Assembly: GCF_001905825.1 (NCBI RefSeq)
Contig: NZ_LIVV01000002.1
Span: 562,441-626,440, forward strand
From: Streptomyces sp. CB02009
GTDB lineage: Bacteria > Actinomycetota > Actinomycetes > Streptomycetales > Streptomycetaceae
Reading direction: 5' to 3'
Length of the DNA stretch: 64,000 nucleotides
Part shown: piece after piece, positions 17,428 to 26,438 of the stretch
Position numbering within the stretch: the stretch's first letter is position 1
Layout of the letters: each line of letters starts with the position of its first letter
The notes under the pieces: model-generated
The model's database searches: none
Told to the model about the DNA's origin: nothing
The model's input: the letters and a program-made list of their open reading frames with translations, nothing else
Position numbers and translations under genes: made by a program

Positions 17428-19254
17428 TCAGAAGGTCAGGTTCCAGGCGTCGATCTTGCCCGTGTCCTGGCTGGCGTTGTCGTTGACCCGGAGCTTCCAG
17501 ACCCCGTTCGCGACCTCCGCCGAGGCGTTGACCGTGAAGGTCTGGACGATGTTGTCCGTACCGCTGCCGGTCCGGTTGTGGACCGTGTACACGGTGCCGT
17601 CCGGGGCCACCAGGTCCACCTTCAGGTCACCGATGTAGGTGTGCTTGATGTCCACGCCCACCTTGAGCGTGGCCGGGGCGTTGCCCGTCACGCCGCTGAC
17701 CGTGATCGGACTCTCGACCGTCGCGTTGTCGGCGATCGTCACATCGGTGAGGTTCTCGAAGTACGCGCCGGGCGGCGGGGTGCTGCCCCCGACGGCCTTC
17801 AGGGCGTCGACCGCGCCCTCACCGAAGAAGCCGTTCTTGGTCGTGGTGCCCTTGCAGCGGGTGTCCGAGGGGCACGCGCGGTCCGTGGCCTGGACGCCCA
17901 GCTGGTCCCGGATCTGCGCCGGGGTGAAGGTCGGGTTGGTGCTCGCGATCAGCGCCGCGACGCCCGCCACGTGCGGGGAGGCCATCGAGGTGCCGCTCAT
18001 GTTGCCGTACTTGCCGCCCGGCAGCGTCGAGTACACCTGGGTGGAGCCGTCGCCGCCCGGCGCGGCGATGTCGATCACGCCGTTGCCGAAGTTCGAGTAC
18101 GAGGCCTTGGCGCCGCCGCTGGCCTGCGAGGCGACCGTCACGACGCCCGGAAGCTCCGTCGGGATGTCGAGGCAGGCGTTGGTGATGGTGCGGGTGACCG
18201 GGGTCGAGTCGTTGGGGCTCTCGGAGTCGGTCGTCTTGTTCGCCAGGTCGTAGTTGGAGTTGCCGGCGGCGGCCACCTGGAGCGAGCCCTTGCCCTCGGC
18301 GTACACCTGAGCCCGGCGGACACCCTCGATGATGGCGGCCTGGTCCAGGTTGTCCGGGCAGTTGAACTGCCACGGGTCCGTGTAGTAGCTGTTGTTGGTG
18401 ACCTTGAAGCCGTGGTCACCGGCCCACATGAAGCCGCAGATCGTGTTCTCCGCGAAGAACAGGCTGCTGGTCGGCTCCGCGATGCGGACGGAGGAGATCT
18501 TCACGCCGGGCGCGACGCCGATGACGCCCTTGCCGTTCTTGGCGGCCGCGATCGTGCCCGCGACGTGCGTGCCGTGGGTGCCGACGTCACGCCAGGCGCC
18601 CGTGCGCGTGTCCGCCTTGCCGTAGGCGCAGGAGGCCGAGTCGGCGGCGTTGAAGTTGGGCGCGATGTCCTGGTGCTGGTCGTCGACGCCGGTGTCCAGG
18701 ACGCCGACCTTGACCGTCGCCGAGCCGGTGGTGACCGCCCAGGCCTGCTCGGCCTTGATCTGCGTCATGTCCCAGCGGTTCGACTCCGTGAGGGTCGTCG
18801 CCGACTGCGACGGGTTGGCCGGGAGGGCCGGGTTGTAGGCGTCGGCGGGGACGTCGGAGGTGCGGGTCGCACCGACCTGCTGGACTCCGCCGACGCTGCG
18901 CATCGCCGAGGCGAACGACGCGGACGTCGAGTGCGCCACGATCACGCCGATCGCGTCGTACGCGGCGAAGACCGAACCGCCGTTGCTCGTGACCGCTCCG
19001 CTGACCGCCGAGGTGCCGTCGGGGGCGGTGATCACCAGGTACGCGCGGGTGCCCGCGGCCCAGGCGGCCGGAGCCGCTGCCGGTGCCGTCGTGCCGGTGC
19101 TCTGCGTCGCCCCCGCCGAACGGGCCGCGACGGGCTCCGTGTCGGTCGGTGCTGCCTGGGCGAATCCCGCGGGAGCGGCGAGCGCCACGGTCGTACCGAG
19201 CGCCGCGGCGGCCATGGCCGACGTTCTCAACCGGCTGGATATGAGGGAAAACAA
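17428..19254 (-). CDS. secreted subtilisin-family (S8) serine protease with P domain
   Basis: 608 residues from TTG 19254, which has GGAGGA upstream. Signal peptide to about residue 35, then an inhibitor-like propeptide to about 130. The catalytic triad is Asp187 (GVLDTGVDDQHQD), His227 (GTHGTHVAG) and Ser423 (SGTSMASPHVAG). The C-terminal 110 residues form a proprotein-convertase P domain (YFENLTDVTIADN, GDLKVDLVAPDG, DAWNLTF). P domains stabilise or help substrate binding in kexin-like and some bacterial subtilases. Expected to act outside the cell in protein degradation. Divergent from the DUF1304 gene; a terminator lies downstream. Confidence 0.9.
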   Translation of the reverse strand: MFSLISSRLRTSAMAAAALGTTVALAAPAGFAQAAPTDTEPVAARSAGATQSTGTTAPAAAPAAWAAGTRAYLVITAPDGTSAVSGAVTSNGGSVFAAYDAIGVIVAHSTSASFASAMRSVGGVQQVGATRTSDVPADAYNPALPANPSQSATTLTESNRWDMTQIKAEQAWAVTTGSATVKVGVLDTGVDDQHQDIAPNFNAADSASCAYGKADTRTGAWRDVGTHGTHVAGTIAAAKNGKGVIGVAPGVKISSVRIAEPTSSLFFAENTICGFMWAGDHGFKVTNNSYYTDPWQFNCPDNLDQAAIIEGVRRAQVYAEGKGSLQVAAAGNSNYDLANKTTDSESPNDSTPVTRTITNACLDIPTELPGVVTVASQASGGAKASYSNFGNGVIDIAAPGGDGSTQVYSTLPGGKYGNMSGTSMASPHVAGVAALIASTNPTFTPAQIRDQLGVQATDRACPSDTRCKGTTTKNGFFGEGAVDALKAVGGSTPPPGAYFENLTDVTIADNATVESPITVSGVTGNAPATLKVGVDIKHTYIGDLKVDLVAPDGTVYTVHNRTGSGTDNIVQTFTVNASAEVANGVWKLRVNDNASQDTGKIDAWNLTF

Positions 19255-19405
19255 TGCGTCCTCCGATGACCCGGTGGCGCGGGTGGCGCCCGCCGGGCCC
19301 TGTGATGTGTGGGGTGGACGCAAGATCCCAGAGTCGCGAGGCGGAAGGAAGCGTTCAGTCCGAGAAGCCTGTTCGTGTTACGCACTGTTGACCGAGCGAG
19401 GCGAC

Positions 19406-19448
19406 TTCCTGGACGACTGTCCATGTATGGTGGACACCTGTCCAGGAA
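19406..19448. promoter_or_regulatory. paired TGGAC/GTCCA operators before the DUF1304-TetR genes
   Basis: TGGACGACTGTCCA (19410-19423) and TGGACACCTGTCCA (19431-19444) are both 5-bp inverted repeats with a 4-bp spacer, starting 21 bp apart, which is two helical turns. The pair itself is a larger near-palindrome from TTCCTGGAC to GTCCAGGAA. The TetR protein encoded two genes downstream is the obvious candidate ligand. Confidence 0.65.
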
Positions 19449-19480
19449 ATCCGGGTCAGGTGAAAGCGGAGGAGACGACG

Positions 19481-19843
19481 GTGGAGACGACGGCGAACGT
19501 GCTGGTGGCCCTGGTGGCCGCGCTGCACGTGTACATCCTGGTTCTGGAGATGTTCCTGTGGGAGAAGAAGCCGGGGCGCGGACTCTCCGGCTTCGACGCC
19601 GACATGGCCCGCGCCACGGCGCCGCTCGCCGCGAACCAGGGCCTCTACAACGGCTTCCTCGCCGCCGGACTCGTCTGGGGCCTCGTCGCCGACGACCCGA
19701 CCGGGTTCCGGGTCCAGGTGTTCTTTCTCGCCTGCGTGGTCATCGCCGGCCTGTACGGCGGTGCCACCGCCAACCGCCGCATCCTGGTCGCCCAGGCGCT
19801 CCCGGGAGCGCTCGCCCTCGGCGCCGTCCTGCTGAGCCGGTGA
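19481..19843 (+). CDS. DUF1304 membrane protein
   Basis: 120 residues with four hydrophobic segments. The family signs are HVYILVLEMFLWEKKPG near the N terminus and LAANQGLYNGFLAAGLVWG in the middle. GTG 19481 is preceded by GCGGAGGAG. DUF1304 proteins are small inner-membrane proteins of unknown function, often controlled by neighbouring TetR or MarR regulators. The TetR gene starts 7 bp after its stop, so the two are almost certainly one operon under the twin operators upstream. Confidence 0.85.
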   Translation: METTANVLVALVAALHVYILVLEMFLWEKKPGRGLSGFDADMARATAPLAANQGLYNGFLAAGLVWGLVADDPTGFRVQVFFLACVVIAGLYGGATANRRILVAQALPGALALGAVLLSR

Positions 19844-19850
19844 CCCGGCC

Positions 19851-20417
19851 GTGACCGCGACACCGGGAGACCCCCGGGCGGCCAGGACCCGGGGCAAGCT
19901 CCGCCGGGCCCTCCTCGACGAGTGCGCCGAGCGCCCGCTGGCCGACGTCACCATCGCCACGCTCGTGCGCCGGGCCGGCGTCGGCCGTGCCACCTTCTAC
20001 GTCCACTACGCCGATCTGGAGGCGCTCGCCGTCGACGCCTGCGCCGATGTGGTCCGCGACGCGGTGGACGCCCTGCACGCCTGGCGCGGCACCCCCGACC
20101 CGGCCTCCCCGCCCCCCGCGCTGCTCGACTTCCTCGCCGCACTCGCCCCGCACGCGGGCCTCTACCGCGCCCTGCTGCGGCCGGGCGGCGGCGGACCGCT
20201 CGGCCGCGTGCTCCACGAGGACCTGCGGGCCCGCAGCTTCCACGAGCGCAGCCTGGCGGGCGCCCCCGAGCCCGAGCTGATCGCCTCGGCCGTGGCCGCC
20301 ACCTTCGCCGGTGTCCTCGCCGACTGGCTGCACGGCCTCGTGGAGGGCGACTCCGACCGGATCGCCCACCAGATCTGGCGCCTGCTCATCAACCTGCACC
20401 GCACGCCGCTGGGGTGA
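19851..20417 (+). CDS. TetR family transcriptional regulator
   Basis: 188 residues. The N-terminal helix-turn-helix spans about 12-60 (TIATLVRRAGVGRATFYVHYADLEAL), followed by a divergent ligand-binding domain. Co-transcribed with the DUF1304 gene. It likely represses its own operon through the twin TGGAC operators at 19406-19448, being the only regulator in the pair. The ligand is unknown; the partner membrane protein suggests control by something it exports or senses. The gene ends in a strong hairpin. Confidence 0.85.
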   Translation: MTATPGDPRAARTRGKLRRALLDECAERPLADVTIATLVRRAGVGRATFYVHYADLEALAVDACADVVRDAVDALHAWRGTPDPASPPPALLDFLAALAPHAGLYRALLRPGGGGPLGRVLHEDLRARSFHERSLAGAPEPELIASAVAATFAGVLADWLHGLVEGDSDRIAHQIWRLLINLHRTPLG

Positions 20418-20418
20418 C

Positions 20419-20449
20419 GAGAGCCGGCCCGGGGAAAGGGCCGGCTCTC
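20419..20449 (+). terminator. terminator hairpin after the TetR gene
   Basis: GAGAGCCGGCCC (20419-20430), loop GGGGAAA, GGGCCGGCTCTC (20438-20449). A 12-bp stem, starting 2 nt after the stop. Confidence 0.8.
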
Positions 20450-20497
20450 ACCGGTCGTGCGCCGCTGCCGTCGCCCGGACTCGTGCGCCTGTCCGGC

Positions 20498-20535
20498 CTC
20501 GAGGGCTACTTCAGGTCTCGAGGGCTACTTCAGGT
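20498..20535. repeat. 19-bp tandem duplication spanning the amylase stop codon
   Basis: CTCGAGGGCTACTTCAGGT occurs at 20498-20516 and again at 20517-20535. On the minus strand each copy encodes the last Leu-Lys and the TAG stop of the amylase gene, so the second copy repeats the gene end beyond the stop. Confidence 0.85.
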
Positions 20536-23500
20536 ACGGCCCCGCCGTGCCGATCCGGCCGGGGCCGTTCAGGACGTACACCCGCAGGTTGCCCTTGCCC
20601 GGTGCGCCGACCGAGAGCGTGCCGCCGGAGACGGTCTTCACGTCGCCGGTCACCGCGTCGGTGTACGTGCCGTTCGGGATGCCCGTGTAGGTGGCACTGC
20701 CCGAGACCGTGACCAGGGCGAAGCTGTCCGTGGTTCCGCTGGTGTAGCGGCGCTTGAACGCCATCCCGCCCGAGATGCCCTCCGTCGAGTACTGGCCCCT
20801 CTGGAGCGCGGGGATCGCCCGGCGGATCTGGTTCAGCCGCTGCACATGCTTCACCAGGGGCTGTTGGAGCGTCGTGGCGACCGCTCCGGACGCGGCGGAG
20901 ACCTGGGAGAAGTCCGAGGCCGTGACCGAGCCGGCGACATGGTCGCCGAAGTACGCGCGGCCGGTGGTGGCCAGCGGGCAGGACGGCCCGCAGTCGATCT
21001 TCGCACCCTTCTGGAACTCGATCTCGGAGCCGTAGTACAGCGTGGGGATGCCGCGGAAGGTCCACATCAGGGACATGTTCTCGGCCCAGGCGTCGGTGCC
21101 GCCGGTGTACCGCTCGCTCGACTTGTTGGGGCCGTAGTCGTGGCTGTCGACGTAGACGACGTTGTAGGTGGCGTCGTTGTAACTGTCGTCCGAGTCCTTG
21201 CCGTTGGAGAAGGCGTTGGACGCGTCACCGAAGTTCATGTGCATGCGCATGTCGATGACGTTCATGCCCGAGAAGCGGCTGTGGTCGGGGGTGTGGTAGC
21301 TGTTCCCCTCCAGGAAGGCGTTGGTGGAGGAGGGCTGGGCGCCCGTGCCCTGCTGCTGCTCGTAGGCGTACATCTCCAGGGCGGCCTTCGCGTCGTCCGC
21401 GTCGTACTCCTTGCGCTCCTTCCAGGTGAAGAACTGCGCCGAGTGGTTCACCGAGCCGCGGTTCCACTTGTCGTTCACGAAGGCGGCGACCTCGCCGAAG
21501 ACGAAGAAGTTCTTCGCGGCCTCGGCGCCGTGGCTCCGCGTCACCCGCTCCTGGATGGCCGGCAGGAAGCGGCGGTTCCAGGTGGTGCGCGGGATGTGCA
21601 CGGCGGTGTCGACGCGGAAGCCGTCGACGCCCATGTCGATGTACTTGTCGTACGCGCCGATGAGGTAGTTCTGGACGGCCGGGTTCTCGGTGTCGAAGTC
21701 GGCCAGGTCCTCGTGCAGCCAGCACGAACGGGAGTCCTCGCCCTCCCAGTTGCCGATCCAGCACTGGTGGTAGAGCGCCTTGGGGAACATCCCGGACGTC
21801 GGGCTCGGCCACTGGCAGTTGTAGACCGTGTAGCCCTCGGCGCTCTTGCCCCCGGTGGGCCTGCCCCAGTTGAGGCAGGTGTTCCCGGCCGGCTCGGCCG
21901 TCGACCACAGGTCGCCGTTGTAGTACGACTTGCCGGTCTTGGCGTCGATCGTCAGGCCGTCGTACTCGAAGCCGGGCTGCTTCTCGTCGTAGTACCAGCT
22001 CCACTGGCTGTCCCGCACGCCGTACACGGTGGGCGTGAAGAGTCCCTTGGCGCCCCAGCGCGAGGAGTGGTTGTACACGACGTCCTGGTAGATCTTCATG
22101 CCCTTGGCGTGGGCGGCGTCGATCAGGTCCTGGTAGGAGGCGCCGGCCGACTCCAGACGGGGGTCGACCTTGTAGAAGTCGTAGCCGTGGTACCCGTGGT
22201 AGTCGTAGTCGGACCGGTTGAGGACCACCGGGGTCACCCAGATCGCCGAGAACCCGAGGCCCTTGACGTAGTCCAGCTTCTGGATGAGCCCCTTGAAGTC
22301 GCCCCGGAACATGGGGTCGTCGTTGGCGGCGTTGCCCGACTTGGTGTGCTGGCTCCCGCCGCGGTTGTTCGAGGGGTCGCCGTCGTTGAAGCGGGCCGTG
22401 AGGACGAAGTAGATGGGGTCTTCGCGCGGGTCGGTGCCGAGGGGCCTGCCGGTGGCGGGGGTGGCCGGCGCGTCCCCGGTGGTGGCGGTCGCGGGAGCCG
22501 AGGCGGCGGAGACGTTGCCCGCCGCGTCCACGGCCCGCACGGTGTACGTGTACGCGGTCCGCTCGGCGAGGCGGGTGTCCGAGAACACGGTGGAGCCGAC
22601 ATCGGTGACGACGGTTCCGCCGCTGCCGCCGACCCGTGTGACCTGGTACTTCGTCACCCCCTTGTCGTCGGAGGCGGGGTCCCAGGTGAGCAGGACCGAG
22701 ACGCCGTCCGCGGCGGCGGTGACCTTCGCGGGGGCGGTCGGGGCCTGGGTGTCGGGGACCTCCGCGGCGCAGGGGTCGGACGCGTTCGCCGTCACCGCGT
22801 TGTTCCGCACGGTGCTGAGGCCCGGGCCGATCGTGTAGTCGGCGCCGCCGTTGTTGTCCCAGGTGCCGTTGCCGTTGTTGAAGGCGGCCTTGAGGGAGGC
22901 GGCCGTGCCGAGGTCGACCTCCCGCTTCCACCAGCCGGCGCAGGCGGACTGCATGCCGACGCCGGGCACCGCGGTCCAGGCGCCACCGGCCGGCTGGTAG
23001 TGGATGTTGGCCGTCGACCAGCCCAGCGCCTCGGTCGAGAAGTAGACGGTGGCCTTCGCGCCCGGCGTCGGTGTCGGCGTCGGCTCGGGCCCGGTTCCGG
23101 CGCAGGGGTCGGAGTGGGCGATCACCCCGTCCTTGACGGTGAGGGACCCGGTGCCGAGGGCGTAGTTCCTGCCGCCGTTGTTGTCCCAGGTGCCGGTGCC
23201 GTTCGTGAAGGTCGCCTGAAGGCCGGTGGCCGTGCCGAGGCTGACCGTCTTCTTCACCCAGTCCGTACAGGCGGCTTCCATGGCGACGCCCGGGACCGTG
23301 GTCCAGGAGCCGCCGTCCGGGGCCCAATGGAGCTTGTACTGCGCCCAGTTCCTGGTCTTCGTCCAGTAGAAGACCGTGGCGGTGTTCTCGGCCGTGGCGG
23401 CGACCGGGGCCGTGCGCGGGCCGGCGTCGGGGGCGGGTCCCCCGGACGGTGCGGCCACCGGGCCGAGGAGGCCGGCGGCGACCGCCAGGGCGGCGAACGG

Positions 23501-23569
23501 TCTGAGGGGCGGGCGTCCGTACGTACGGTTCAGTCCGCGCGTACGGGTCAGTCCGCGGGTGCGTGTCAT
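20525..23569 (-). CDS. secreted alpha-amylase (GH13) with two starch-binding modules and FnIII
   Basis: 1014 residues. The N terminus carries an unusual repeated basic leader (MTRTRGLTRTRGLNRTYG) before the signal peptide core. Then come two CBM25-like starch-binding modules (about 60-145 and 155-245), each with WDNNGG. A fibronectin III domain (about 255-345) and the GH13 catalytic domain follow. Conserved regions are DVVYNHSS, GFRVDTAVH (nucleophile Asp), FVFGEVA (acid Glu) and VDSHDYG. It should cut starch outside the cell. ATG 23569 has GGAG at 7 nt. The end of the gene carries a 19-bp tandem duplication. Confidence 0.9.
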   Translation of the reverse strand: MTRTRGLTRTRGLNRTYGRPPLRPFAALAVAAGLLGPVAAPSGGPAPDAGPRTAPVAATAENTATVFYWTKTRNWAQYKLHWAPDGGSWTTVPGVAMEAACTDWVKKTVSLGTATGLQATFTNGTGTWDNNGGRNYALGTGSLTVKDGVIAHSDPCAGTGPEPTPTPTPGAKATVYFSTEALGWSTANIHYQPAGGAWTAVPGVGMQSACAGWWKREVDLGTAASLKAAFNNGNGTWDNNGGADYTIGPGLSTVRNNAVTANASDPCAAEVPDTQAPTAPAKVTAAADGVSVLLTWDPASDDKGVTKYQVTRVGGSGGTVVTDVGSTVFSDTRLAERTAYTYTVRAVDAAGNVSAASAPATATTGDAPATPATGRPLGTDPREDPIYFVLTARFNDGDPSNNRGGSQHTKSGNAANDDPMFRGDFKGLIQKLDYVKGLGFSAIWVTPVVLNRSDYDYHGYHGYDFYKVDPRLESAGASYQDLIDAAHAKGMKIYQDVVYNHSSRWGAKGLFTPTVYGVRDSQWSWYYDEKQPGFEYDGLTIDAKTGKSYYNGDLWSTAEPAGNTCLNWGRPTGGKSAEGYTVYNCQWPSPTSGMFPKALYHQCWIGNWEGEDSRSCWLHEDLADFDTENPAVQNYLIGAYDKYIDMGVDGFRVDTAVHIPRTTWNRRFLPAIQERVTRSHGAEAAKNFFVFGEVAAFVNDKWNRGSVNHSAQFFTWKERKEYDADDAKAALEMYAYEQQQGTGAQPSSTNAFLEGNSYHTPDHSRFSGMNVIDMRMHMNFGDASNAFSNGKDSDDSYNDATYNVVYVDSHDYGPNKSSERYTGGTDAWAENMSLMWTFRGIPTLYYGSEIEFQKGAKIDCGPSCPLATTGRAYFGDHVAGSVTASDFSQVSAASGAVATTLQQPLVKHVQRLNQIRRAIPALQRGQYSTEGISGGMAFKRRYTSGTTDSFALVTVSGSATYTGIPNGTYTDAVTGDVKTVSGGTLSVGAPGKGNLRVYVLNGPGRIGTAGPYLK

Positions 23570-23794
23570 CCGGATCTCCAGGCAGGACGGCGCGTCACCG
23601 GGCAGAGCTCTGCCCCGGGCGGGAGGGCGAAGCCTTCTGGAAACGCTGTCGGAAAGTTGCTGAAACGTCTTGCGTGGCCGGAACGTATCGCCGCCTCTCC
23701 CCGTCGTAAAGGGTTCTGGCGAAGTCCGGAGGTGTGGAAGTGTGGAGAGGTGATCGCCTGGAAGGGTCACGCCGGTGACGAGGGAAGGCGATCG

Positions 23795-24157
23795 ATGAAG
23801 CTGCCGGGACCGCTGCACCCGCTCAACGAAGTGCTGGCGTTTCTGCTGGAGTTGGCGGCCCTCGCCGTACTCGCCTGGTGGGGGTGGGAGAGCGCGGGGT
23901 CGATCGCTCCGCGCCTCCTGATCGCCGTCGCGGCGCCCGGGGCGGCCGCCGTCCTGTGGGGGCTCTTCGCCGCCCCGAAGGCCCGGTTCCGGGTGCCGTT
24001 GGCGGGTGTTCTGGCCGTGAAGGCGCTGGTTTTCGGTGCCGCGGCGGCGGCGCTGGCCGCCCTGGAGCGGCCCGGCTGGGCGACCGCCTTCGCCGTGGTC
24101 GTCGTGGTCAACACGGCCCTCGCGACGCTCGATCGCCGGGAGCGGACGGGGGTGTGA
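23795..24157 (+). CDS. DUF2568 (YrdB-like) membrane protein
   Basis: 120 residues, four hydrophobic segments, and the family start LNEVLAFLLELAALAVLAWWGW followed by PRFRVP-type loop (KARFRVPLAG). ATG 23795 has GAGGGAAGG upstream. YrdB-family proteins are small integral membrane proteins of unknown role. Divergent from the amylase gene and convergent with the MarR gene. The 225-bp gap to the amylase start holds GTTTC-type repeats (minus strand, near 23640-23680) that may be a maltose-responsive control site, but I could not fit a consensus. Confidence 0.8.
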   Translation: MKLPGPLHPLNEVLAFLLELAALAVLAWWGWESAGSIAPRLLIAVAAPGAAAVLWGLFAAPKARFRVPLAGVLAVKALVFGAAAAALAALERPGWATAFAVVVVVNTALATLDRRERTGV

Positions 24158-24226
24158 CGAAGCGTCACGGCCGGTCCGCCGCTGCCGCGGCGCCGGCCCG
24201 TCGGGGGCGGGTTCGGGGTCGTCCCG

Positions 24227-24694
24227 TCAGGGGCGCGGCCAGGGACGGCCTTCGAGGCGCTCGATGTCCCGGTTGAAGCGTTCGAGGAAGGCCGCGAAGC
24301 GGGCCACGTCCTCCGGCGACCAGGTCTCCATGACCCGGTCGAGCCCCTCGATGTTCGAGTTCCGGTCCGCCTCCAGGCGTCGCTCGCCCTCCTCCGTGAT
24401 GCGGAACTTGCGGGCGATCCCGCCGTCCGGGTCGGAGATCCGCTCCACGACGCCGGCGCGCAGCATCGCCGCGGTCTGCCGGTTGAGGGTGGAGGCGTCC
24501 AGTCCGAAGGCCTCGCTGAGCTGCCCGATGGACATCGGCCCGTGCATGCGGATGCGGCTGAGCAGGACGTACGCGCTGCGGTCCAGGTGGCCGCCGGCCG
24601 CCCGCGAGCGGGGCGCGTACAGATGGGCGTGCCGACCGAGCAGCATGGTCTCGAACTCGACCAGGTGAAGGGGTTTGTCCTCGGGCTTGTCCAT
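24227..24694 (-). CDS. MarR family transcriptional regulator
   Basis: 155 residues with a central winged helix-turn-helix (MSIGQLSEAFGLDASTLNRQTAAMLRAGVVER, about 54-85) and the beta-wing ISDPDGGIARKFRITEEG. Divergent from the MFS exporter gene. The AT-rich gap between them contains short palindromes. The likely role is ligand-relieved repression of the exporter and of itself, the standard MarR arrangement. The ligand is probably an exported compound. ATG 24694 is the first in-frame start with room for a leader. Confidence 0.85.
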   Translation of the reverse strand: MDKPEDKPLHLVEFETMLLGRHAHLYAPRSRAAGGHLDRSAYVLLSRIRMHGPMSIGQLSEAFGLDASTLNRQTAAMLRAGVVERISDPDGGIARKFRITEEGERRLEADRNSNIEGLDRVMETWSPEDVARFAAFLERFNRDIERLEGRPWPRP

Positions 24695-24720
24695 GAGCCC
24701 ATTGTCCCTCGCCGTGATCG

Positions 24721-24780
24721 ATTATGCATCATGCATGTCTTGTGTATGACACCATTAATGTGCACTATGCATATGGAGCC
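24721..24780. promoter_or_regulatory. AT-rich divergent promoter with ATGCAT palindromes
   Basis: ATGCAT-C-ATGCAT (24724-24736) and TATGCATA (24766-24773) lie in a 60-bp stretch that is far richer in A+T than its surroundings. Both can serve as MarR sites between the marR-like and MFS genes. TTGTGT at 24740-24745 may be a -35 element. Confidence 0.55.
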
Positions 24781-24818
24781 ATGGCGGACGACCGCCGTGG
24801 ACGATCGAGGGAGAACAC

Positions 24819-26285
24819 GTGGACGGCACCAAGCCCGACGCCCGACCCGGAGGCGTCGTCGGCGTCCTCGCGCTCGCGGGCATCGTGGCCGCACTCATGC
24901 AGACCCTGGTGGTGCCGCTCATCGGCGACCTCCCCAGGCTGCTCGACACCAGCGCGTCCAACGCCTCCTGGGTGATCACCGCGACTCTGCTCGCGGGCGC
25001 CGTCGCCACCCCGGTGGCCGGCCGGCTCGGCGACACCCTCGGCAAGCGGCGGGTCCTCCTCGTCTCCGTGATCCCGCTGGTCATCGGCTCGGTGGTCTGC
25101 GCGCTCGCCTCCTCCGTCGTCCCGATGATCGTCGGCCGCGGTCTCCAGGGCCTCGGCATGGGCGTGGTCCCGCTCGGCATCAGCCTGCTGCGCGACATCC
25201 TCCCGCCCGAGAAGCTGGGCGGCTCCATCGCCCTCATGAGCGCCTCCATGGGCGTCGGCGGCGCCCTCGGCCTGCCGTTCTCCGCGGCCGTCGCCGAGAA
25301 CGCCAGCTGGCGGGTCCTCTTCTGGGTCGCCGCCGCGCTCAGCGTCGTGGTCGGCCTCCTGATCTGGCGCGTCGCCCCCGCGGGACGCCGCGCCGCCGCG
25401 CCCGGCCGCTTCGACGTACCCGGAGCGCTCGGCCTCGGCGTCGGGCTCGTCGCCCTGCTGCTCGCCGTCTCCAAGGGCGCGACCTGGGGCTGGGGCAGCG
25501 GCACCACCCTCGGCCTCTTCGCCGTCGCGGTGGTCGTCCTGCTCGCCTGGGGCCGGTGGGAGCTGCGGACCCGTGACCCCCTCGTCGACCTGCGGGTCAC
25601 CGCGCGCCCGGTCGTCCTCATGACCAACCTGGCGTCGGTCCTGGTCGGATTCGCGATGTACGCGCAGTCCCTGGTCGTTCCGCAGCTCTTCCAGTTGCCC
25701 GAGGCGACCGGTTACGGTCTGGGCCAGTCGATGATGGCCATGGGCCTCTGGATGGCCCCGGCGGGCCTGATGATGATGGTCCTCGCGCCCCTCGGCGCCA
25801 AGCTCTCGGCCGCCCGCGGTCCCAAGGTCACGCTCTCGGTCGGCGCCCTCGTCATCGCCGTCGGCTACGGGTCCTCGCTCGCCCTGATGGGCACCACCGT
25901 CGGCCTGCTCGTCGTGACCCTCATCTGCAACACCGGTGTGGGACTCGCCTACGGGGCCATGCCCGCGCTCATCATGGGCGCCGTCCCGCAGGAGGAGACC
26001 GCCTCCGCCAACAGCTTCAACACCCTGATGCGGTCCATCGGCACCTCCGTCTCCGCCGCGGTGATCGGTGTCGTCCTCGCCCAGATGACCACCACCCTGG
26101 GCGGCCACGCGCTGCCGTCCGAGAACGGCTTCCGCGTCGCCATGCTCATCGGCTGCGGGGTCGGCCTGGTGGCCGCGGTCGTCGCCGCGTTCATCCCGAG
26201 CCGGCACGCCGCCGCGCCGCTCGGCGACCCGGCGGACACGGAACCGGGGGCCGCGCCGCGCACCGCCACCGAGGCCGCCGCCTGA
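24819..26285 (+). CDS. MFS drug/proton antiporter (DHA2, 14-helix type)
   Basis: 488 residues with about 14 hydrophobic helices. The motif-A loop is GRLGDTLGKRRVLL (about residues 67-80). The antiporter motif C region is in GVGGALGLPFSAAVAENASWR. Related to EmrB/QacA exporters, which expel drugs or natural products in exchange for protons. GTG 24819 follows GAGGGAGA. The divergent MarR gene points to substrate-induced expression. The C-terminal tail is short and acidic/Ala-rich. Confidence 0.88.
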   Translation: MDGTKPDARPGGVVGVLALAGIVAALMQTLVVPLIGDLPRLLDTSASNASWVITATLLAGAVATPVAGRLGDTLGKRRVLLVSVIPLVIGSVVCALASSVVPMIVGRGLQGLGMGVVPLGISLLRDILPPEKLGGSIALMSASMGVGGALGLPFSAAVAENASWRVLFWVAAALSVVVGLLIWRVAPAGRRAAAPGRFDVPGALGLGVGLVALLLAVSKGATWGWGSGTTLGLFAVAVVVLLAWGRWELRTRDPLVDLRVTARPVVLMTNLASVLVGFAMYAQSLVVPQLFQLPEATGYGLGQSMMAMGLWMAPAGLMMMVLAPLGAKLSAARGPKVTLSVGALVIAVGYGSSLALMGTTVGLLVVTLICNTGVGLAYGAMPALIMGAVPQEETASANSFNTLMRSIGTSVSAAVIGVVLAQMTTTLGGHALPSENGFRVAMLIGCGVGLVAAVVAAFIPSRHAAAPLGDPADTEPGAAPRTATEAAA

Positions 26286-26303
26286 GCGGAATGCTCGCAC
26301 GAG

Positions 26304-26345
26304 GGGCGGTGCGGGCCGGGGTTGCCTCCCCGGCCCGCACCGCCC
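26304..26345. terminator. bidirectional terminator hairpin
   Basis: GGGCGGTGCGGGCCGGGG (26304-26321) pairs perfectly with 26328-26345 around a TTGCCT loop, an 18-bp stem between the convergent MFS and VOC genes. Confidence 0.85.
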
Positions 26346-26438
26346 TCCGGGCCCGGCAGCCGTTCCGGTCCCAGCCCGCACGGCCGGTCCCGACCGCCCT
26401 TCCGATCAGGATCCGCCCCGCCGGTCCCGGCCGTCCGG

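Noticed and set aside
23633..23690. MalR operator upstream of the amylase
   Set aside because: GTTTC-type and GCAAG fragments are present, but I could not fit a symmetric or published consensus with confidence.
19922..24157. Apparent 1411-residue protein
   Set aside because: Only its last 120 codons (DUF2568) are real; the rest is frame shadow of the TetR and amylase genes.
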